DNA of 64,000 bases from Chionoecetes opilio (lineage: Eukaryota; Arthropoda; Malacostraca; Decapoda; Majidae), in NCBI GenBank assembly GCA_016584305.1, contig JACEEZ010002764.1:337335-401334 (forward strand). Direction: 5' to 3'. Below are positions 57,791 to 64,000 of the stretch, one piece after another (position 1 is the stretch's first letter; each line of letters opens with the position of its first letter). Made by a program: the position numbers and the translations under genes. Below the pieces are notes generated by a model that worked only from the letters and a program-made list of their open reading frames with translations, searched no databases and was not told the origin of the DNA.

Positions 57791-58496
57791 TCATTTTCTA
57801 TACATCCTTTAAGTATATTTTCACAGGGCGGCAAGAGGCGGAGCACTAGTAACCTTGACCTGTATTCATAGTTAATTAACTTGCTCTAGGAAAGATAAGA
57901 AAATGCCAGTGATAACAAAGAAAAGTTTTCCTTCACCCTGCGAGGAGAGACGCTGCAGGTCTTCAAAGAAGGAGAGATATCCTAAAGGCTGAACCCCAAC
58001 TCTCCCAAAGTCCTTTAAACTTAACAAAGCGACTGCCAGACATCCAACGAGCCAGCCATCGAGGTTCCTATACCAGCCCCGCCATTCAAGGGAAAGCCTC
58101 CTGATCCGCAGTGACCACCACACAGACTTGCACCGAGTAAAGCAGGGATAAAAAGAAGCAAAGGAAAAATGTATTGCAAAACTCGGTATGGAACTGACTG
58201 CCGGGATATATTTTCTTCTTTTCTTCCTAGTTTGGACTCATTTCAAAAAGGAAAATAAGGTAAACGAAGGAAAGCAATTGAAATTCGCAAGGATGAAGAC
58301 ATTATGTAACTCTACTAATCATCATCATCATCGTCACCATCATCATCATTATCAGAAACAATAACAAAACTGTGGTTTTTTAACCTTTTATCGTCCGCAC
58401 TCCTTCCAGACTCCCAACTTTTCTCGCACCCCTACGAGCACTACTCAAGAGTAGGGGTTGGTAAAGGACTTTTAAATCTTGGGGCCGGCTCTCTTC

Positions 58497-58501
58497 CTCT
58501 C

Positions 58502-58533
<32 letters not shown>

Positions 58534-58566
58534 TCCTCTCTCTCTCTCTCTCTCTCTCTCGCTCTT
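58497..58566. repeat. (TC)n microsatellite, with one ambiguous base at 58584 nearby
   Basis: About 65 bp of TC with TTTC slips. An N stands at 58584, the only undetermined base I noticed in the window. Confidence 0.9.
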
Positions 58567-58863
58567 TTTTTTCTTTATCATTTNTTCCTTATAGTGAAAA
58601 AACTAACCCCATAGGTTATGTACCTTTGATTTTTGGTCATATTAACCCCCTTTTTAAACAATATACCTTCCGAATTCTACTTAACCCTGTCTGGTAAGCT
58701 GCTAATAATAACAAAAATTCGTTTTTTTCACCCCCCTATTAGCTCTATTTCTGGCCTCAATACATTGTTTCCTAGGTCGGAGGTCTACGCTCACCCTCAC
58801 TCCAAGATCTTTTTCACCTTCTGATCTTTTCAGCGATACATTGCTTATGGTGTATCTATTAGT

Positions 58864-59215
58864 TAGAGTGCATATTGGCTTGTAAAATGTTTACTCCACG
58901 AATGAGGGCAAGGTCTAGACTGCATATAGGCTTGTAAAATGTTTACTCCACGGATGGGGGCAAGGTCTAGAGTGCATATTGGCTTGTAAAATGTTTACTC
59001 TGCGAATGGCGGCAAGGTCTTAGAGTGCATATAGGCTTGTAAAATGTTTACTCCACGAATGGGGGCAAGGTCTAGAGTGCATATAGGCTTGTGAAATGTT
59101 TACTCCACGAATGGGGGCAAGGTCTAGAGTGCATATAGGCTTGTAAAATGTTTACTCAACGAATGGGGGCAAGGTTTAGATTGCATATTGGCTTGTAAAT
59201 GTCACTTTGTGGTTC
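58864..59215. repeat. 52-bp tandem repeat, seven copies
   Basis: GTGCATATAGGCTTGTAAAA, TGTTTACTCCACGAATGGGG and GCAAGGTCTAGA make up the unit. TGCATA recurs at 58869, 58921, 58973, 59026, 59078, 59130 and 59182. Copies differ at one to four sites. There is no coding frame. The following 59.2-60.0 kb holds TAATCTTAAG repeats and short ORFs but no recognised gene. Confidence 0.95.
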
Positions 59216-60009
59216 TTGTTTTTAAGTAATCTTAAGTAATCTTAAGCAATCTTATGTAATCGTATGTAATATACATTATATTATTCTCATTATATCAAGC
59301 AAATCAGGTAATATTTTCAATATAATATAAATATATGCAGTATATTTCGCTACAATATTTTTGACTTTTCAGGCCCAGTCACCAACAATGAGGAATACAC
59401 TGGAATTTGGATCTGACCTAAAAGAAGTTTTAAATGTGCTTGAGCATGACTAAATCAAGCCAACAAGAAGTCACACTATTCTTGCTGATAATTCAACACC
59501 AGACAAACAAAGAAAAGCAGATTTATGCTGGAGTTTAGTAAATTTCTCTGAATAAATAAATACAATTTAGGGTTTTAAAACAACAAATTACAATTTAGCC
59601 CTTTTCTTTTCTGTGTAGGAAGTAAAGAAAATTAAAGAAGGGGATGGTGAAGGTTAGGTTGGGTTAGGTCAGGTTGTAATAGAAGTATTTTAAGGTGAGG
59701 GTATTTAAAAAGTTGACCTTAGCCTGTGCGAGCTTGGACACGTTCCACATCTTTAGTATGGACGTCTATTTCCTAGTTTTTATCTTTTTTCTTCCTCTTC
59801 TGTTTCTTCTTCTTCTACTTCTTCTTTCTCTCCATATTATGAAAATGAAAACAGTAGTAATGATAATAGAAGTGATAAGAATGATAACAATAATAATGAG
59901 CCAGACAGATAGACAGACGACTAAGGGATTTTAACGAACAAGGAAAGAGGAAAACTAATAAAGAAGATACTTTGTGAAAAAAAACCAAGGTTTATAAAGG
60001 CGATTTACC

Positions 60010-60095
<86 letters not shown>

Positions 60096-60200
60096 AGACA
60101 GAGAGAGAGAGGAAAAGGAGAGAGGAGAGAAGAGAGGAGAGAGAGAAGAGAGGAGAGAGAGAGAGACGGAGAGAGAGAAAGAGGAGAGAGAGGAGGAGGG

Positions 60201-60231
<31 letters not shown>

Positions 60232-60719
60232 CACACACACTATAATTTTATCTTCTCTGTTTTCCAGTTAATGTATCTGTTTGTTTGTCTGTGTCTATCT
60301 GGTGACCTTCCCTGCATGAGTGATGGAAGGGGAGGAAAAGGAGGGATGGTGGTGGATGATATCATATATATACCTTCTGTCTCTCTCTCTCTCATGTTAT
60401 CATAGTCTGTCCTGCTTTTCGCTATTCTTCGTTTTCTCTCATCGTTTTTTTTTCTTTTTTAGTCCCCTGTTTTTTTTTTTTGAAATTTTATTTGTATTTT
60501 ATATGTTTTTGGTATAAATCATATTTTTACCACCCACCTTTCCAATTACTACTACTACCTTACTAACTTTCACTACTACTAACTACTACTACTTATACTA
60601 CTATACTACTATTTTAATACTACTTACTACTGGTGCGAGAGAAAAAAGAGAGAGAGAAGAGAGAGAGGAAAAGAGAGAGAGAGAAGAGGGGAGAGAGAGA
60701 AAGAGAGGAGAGGAGAGGG

Positions 60720-60764
<45 letters not shown>

Positions 60765-60982
60765 AGAGAGAGAGGAGAGAAAAGGGGGGAAAAGAGAGGA
60801 GAGGAGAGAGAGAGAGAGAGAGAATCTTAACGATCATAAGCTTTTTCAAGTTATAGTATTCAGAGATAACAATGCGGGGACTTGAAAATCTTCCTCTCTC
60901 TCTCTCTCTCTTCTCTCTCTTCTCCCCCTCTTTCTCTCTCCCCTCTCCTCTCTCTCTCTCTCTTCTCTCTTCTCTCCTCGCT

Positions 60983-61030
<48 letters not shown>

Positions 61031-61075
61031 TCTCCCTTCTCTTTTCTCCTCTCTCTCTCTCCTCTCTTCAAGCAT
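60010..61075. repeat. (GA)n and (TC)n tract cluster
   Basis: GA-rich at 60012-60230 and 60630-60825, TC-rich at 60893-61070, with many AA, GG and TT slips. All long ORFs here are Arg-Glu or Leu-Ser polymers. The GA and TC tracts at 60.63-60.83 and 60.89-61.07 kb form a loose inverted pair. Confidence 0.9.
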
Positions 61076-61484
61076 AGGTCTCCACTTAGCGCTTTTTAGT
61101 CCATTTATTCTTCCCTCCTTTCCTCCTTTTCTCCATCCAGTCTTAACTTAGTCTTCTTTATCACACTTTCCCTTCTTTCTTCTCCCCTTGTTTTTTCCTT
61201 CTCTCTCTCTCTCTCTATTATCTCCTTCCTTTCCCTCCATCCCTCTCCTTCTCTCCCTTGCCTCTTTCCTTTATCAGTCTCTCTCTCTCTCTATCTCTTA
61301 CTCATTTTTTGTTTGCCTTTCTTCTCTTCCTTACTTCCTTCCTTCATTTTTCAGTTCCTAGTTATCAGTTTGCTTCAGGCTATTTCCTCTTCCTCTCTTC
61401 CCTCCCTGCCTCCCTCCCTTCCTTTTCCTCCTATTTTCTTTATAATGAATATCAGTGACAGGAATGGAAGGTGAAGAGAAGAGA

Positions 61485-61558
61485 GAGAGAGAGAGGGGAA
61501 GAGAAAAGAGAAAAGAGGAGGGGAGGAGGGAGAGAGAGGAGAGAGAGAGAGAGGAAGA

Positions 61559-61604
<46 letters not shown>

Positions 61605-61632
61605 GAGAGAGAGAGAGAGAGAAGAGAAGAGG

Positions 61633-61673
<41 letters not shown>

Positions 61674-61971
61674 CAATGTATACCTAGCTCTTTTCAACAC
61701 CTATCGTCCACCTCATCTCCTCCTTTTCTTCCTCCTTTCCCCACCCCATCACCATTAAAGGTAGAGGAGGTGGAGGAGTAGAAAAGACTATGAACCTCTT
61801 AAGTGGGTAAGAGTAAGTGTAAGAGGAAGAGGGAAGAGGAAGCAGAATAAGAAGATAAATTGAAATAGGAGAAAGAAGACGAAATACTTGACAACAGGAA
61901 GAGAGAAAGAGAAAGATCAGATAAAAAAGTTTAATGTGAATAATGTACACATTATACAAAGAGAGAGAGAA

Positions 61972-62002
<31 letters not shown>

Positions 62003-62030
62003 AAGAAAAAGAGAAAGATAAAGAGAGGTC
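61485..62030. repeat. (GA)n tracts
   Basis: GA with frequent GAA and GGA slips at 61485-61672, and a GAAA-GAGA mixture at 61960-62030. Between 61.1 and 62.35 kb there are also TC-rich stretches. No gene is supported. Confidence 0.9.
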
Positions 62031-62349
62031 CACTTTTAGCAACGAACTGACCCTTGCTAAAGATAAACAAGGTCCACCAGATTTTTGTTTCTCTCTCTCT
62101 CACTCTCTTAGAAATACTCTGAATATTGTGACTTAGTATTGCTTTGAATTTGAATTTAGGAAGCTGAAAATTAGGAGGAGGATAATAATATGAAGAGGAG
62201 GAGGAAAAGGAAGTAGAGTAGCAACAGAAGAAGAATATGAGTAGACAGAAAATGATAATGCTGAGGAGAAATAATGACATAATAGTTAAGAGAGACCGTA
62301 TTGGGTAATTAGGAGGAGGAAGAGGATAAAGTGGAACAAGAAGAAAATG

Positions 62350-62480
62350 AAGAGAATATAAGAACATAAGAAAATAAGGAAGCTACAAGAGGCCGCGAGG
62401 CCTACTAGTGGAGCTGTCGAGGCCAAAATAGGGCCTTATTTAAGGAGTTACCCCTCCACACTTTAGAACAAGGCAAATGA
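62350..62480. repeat. Dispersed AAGAACATAAG repeat fragment (copy 2)
   Basis: ATAAGAACATAAGAAAATAA, GGAAGCTACAAGAGGCCGCG and AGGCCTACTAGTGG is the same family as 57.68 kb but extends further 3'. Confidence 0.55.
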
Positions 62481-62498
62481 GGTATTGTTGGATTCGTT

Positions 62499-62812
62499 AG
62501 GATGTCTACTTTATGAATAATGATGTTTTACAGTCAGATTCTAATTAAAACATGGCCATTTGACCCATTTAACCCATTCAACCCATATAAAATTGAGAAT
62601 TTAAAAAAAATCTTAAAAATTGTTATTTTGGCACTTACAAAGGTTACTTACACTATTAGGATGTCTACTTTATGAAAAATGATGTTTTACAGTCAGATTT
62701 TAATTAAAACATGGCCATTTAACCCATTTAACCCATACAAAATTGAGAATGATGGAATATCTTAAAAATTGTTATTATGGCACTTACAAAGATTACTTAC
62801 AGTATTTACACC
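62499..62812. repeat. 159-bp tandem duplication
   Basis: AGGATGTCTACTTTATGAAT starts the first copy (62499) and AGGATGTCTACTTTATGAAA the second (62658). The copies are about 92% alike, each holding the GGCCATTTRACCCATTTAAC block. The second copy runs up to the last codons of the minus-strand gene fragment ending at 62806. Confidence 0.9.
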
Positions 62813-63712
62813 ATCATGTCCGTATCATCTCCGACTTCATCTCCATTTGCCACCTCACTTATCTCCGGCCGATTCGCACATTCTCCACCACAGGAACAAA
62901 TGTCAATGCACTCAAGTCCAGCAATGACACACTGGCTTTTTTGTCCGCGACAAACTTTGTCAGTGCAGTACAAATGAGTTAGGTCTCTAACCTCTGCTGG
63001 TGCCGATTCATTCTTGTACATTGTTGGACGCAGTTCATCCTTTGCATTCACATGCCAACCATGGCCAACTGGGTTCATGTTCTCAGGTTTTGCGATGTGA
63101 CTCTGACAACACACTGCTACTTGGTATTGGGCTCGCAATACATGTTGTTCGAAGGCATCATCTGTTGGTGGCAGTAAGGATGCGGGCTTATTAGTTGTGG
63201 TGGCGAGTACAAAACGAAGCTCATTCAGTGAACTGGGACTTTTAGTTTGTTTTACCATGCATGAGAAGGACAAATCGCCTTGCGATATCTAGGAAAGTAG
63301 GCACATCCTGGAATGCTTCCAGGCCCTGTAAGGCATCTACATTTTTGGTGAGAGCTAAATATGCCGTTCGCTTACCAAGTCTGTATAGAGCACTTGTCGT
63401 GTCACATCCTGACAGAGCATGCATGGCTGGTAATGACTTGCATGCTGCTTTGCCGAGTCTGGTACTGATATGGTGAACAGGTATGAATCGTTCCTTTGAG
63501 ACGAATTTCCCTGAGTGCCCAGCATGCATATATACTTCATCGGCCAGTGCTTCCCTGCTCCAGTAATACACCAACAAGACGAGGACATCCGTGTCGTCAC
63601 ACCGAATTATTATCCTTGGATGGTCTCTCGATACCATGAGTGCATGCAATACCAGACGAGTGTCCGCCTCCTTTTGTGTGCTGTACAACCCCTCAATACT
63701 GGACAAACCCAC
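62806..63712 (-). pseudogene. C-terminal half of an uncharacterised invertebrate family (PIN-like acidic motifs)
   Basis: The first frame (63712-63242) reads STQKEADTRLVLHAL, RIIIRCDDTDVLVLLVYYW, HHISTRLGKAACKSLPAMH and ALSGCDTTSALYRLGKRTAY. The second (63273-62806) continues KSPSSLNELRFVLAT, NMNPVGHGWHVNAKDELRP and DICSCGGECANRPE. A one-base frameshift at about 63255 separates them. The EADTR and DDTDVLVLL clusters with SGCDTT resemble the acidic active-site pattern of PIN/FEN-type nucleases, but this is inference. I recall the family as highly multi-copy in cnidarians and arthropods without known function. A terminal C-x-C-x3-C cluster is typical of it. The zinc-binding fragment at 6.7-7.5 kb may be the N-terminal part of another copy. 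Confidence 0.5.
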
Positions 63713-64000
63713 TTCATTCAGAACTTAGACCACTTCTCCATATAAGTCGGTATATTGTAGAGACTTAGTTGGGTGAGTTAAATATGTACGTCCAACTTGT
63801 ACACATTTATTTAGAGTCCAATAATGAACATATAATATTTACAACCAATTATGTAGTGATACCAAGCCAGGGAATGTTTGATGAACCCTTGTGAGTAACG
63901 TCTTGGTAGCGTGAAGATGCGACTTGTTCTGTCTTGAACACAGCCAGGAGGTGCCAGAGATGAGCTGTTGTAGCGAGTGTGGTCCGAGGCTTTCTGTCTC
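63713..64000. other. No recognised gene; possible intron upstream of the gene fragment
   Basis: The minus-strand sequence before 63712 loses similarity and has no clear acceptor. The end of the window cuts any further exon. Confidence 0.35.

Noticed and set aside
58864..59215. CRISPR-like array (52-bp and 33-bp repeats)
   Set aside because: Units are contiguous without unique spacers, no cas genes exist, and the genome is eukaryotic.
59652..59680. Interstitial telomeric repeat (TTAGG)n
   Set aside because: Only a few degenerate GGTTAGGTT/GGGTTAGGT units occur, which are frequent by chance in arthropod DNA.
60010..61700. Arg/Glu-rich ORFs of 60-156 codons
   Set aside because: Products of GA/TC tracts; no complexity outside the repeat.

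Overview
The window reads as eukaryotic, intergenic or intronic DNA from an invertebrate. A decapod crustacean is my best guess. The evidence is the very long CA, GA and TC microsatellites, spliceosome-type introns, tRNA-derived SINEs, and the particular mix of LINE, BEL/Pao, Ty3/gypsy, hAT, MULE, CMC-like and Helitron sequence. The organism is inferred from repeat content; no species-diagnostic gene is present. I see no bacterial operons, CRISPR arrays or rRNA.

Layout: 0-1 kb has a hAT-like transposase remnant and an ACCGGTAT-rich palindromic cluster. A Helitron tandem array (2.1-3.5 kb) abuts a Ty3/gypsy integrase remnant (3.5-5.3 kb) that carries a LINE 3' fragment. The N-terminal part of an invertebrate protein family of unknown function lies at 6.7-7.5 kb on the minus strand; a segment that may be the C-terminal half of the same family lies at 62.8-63.7 kb. 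From 8.5 to 15 kb there is mostly simple sequence, including about 800 bp of CA, with one SINE. A second Helitron array is at 15.3-16.4 kb, followed by an I-like LINE 3' end. A multi-exon DUF4806-like gene on the minus strand (18.0-20.9 kb) is the best candidate for a host gene. A PHD/FLYWCH/MULE transposase (22.3-25.7 kb) is split by a LINE. A BEL/Pao element (26.3-31.7 kb) has its protease and RT segment inverted.

From 31.7 to 40.6 kb come another LINE copy, a LINE ORF1 with an SGNH esterase domain, a CMC-like DNA transposon with intact ends, a hAT transposase and a 1.46 kb long inverted repeat. A GC-rich minisatellite follows (41.2-42 kb), then a complete Helitron (43.4-44.1 kb), hAT-type MITEs, and a retroviral-type LTR facing an inverted partial copy across an 18-bp minisatellite (45.9-47.7 kb). 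The 48.5-55.2 kb stretch is compositionally abnormal: homopolymer-smeared copies of sequences that are clean elsewhere. Two LINE RT fragments face opposite ways at 54.4-57.4 kb, and 58.5-62.3 kb is dominated by GA/TC tracts.

The coding sequences do not form a pathway; nearly all belong to mobile elements at different stages of decay and nested into one another. The most informative content is structural: Helitron termini with a paralogous empty site, a deletion-derived CMC-like element with a TTA duplication, a LINE-in-MULE nest with a 7-bp duplication, and an internal inversion in a BEL element. No intact autonomous element is visible.
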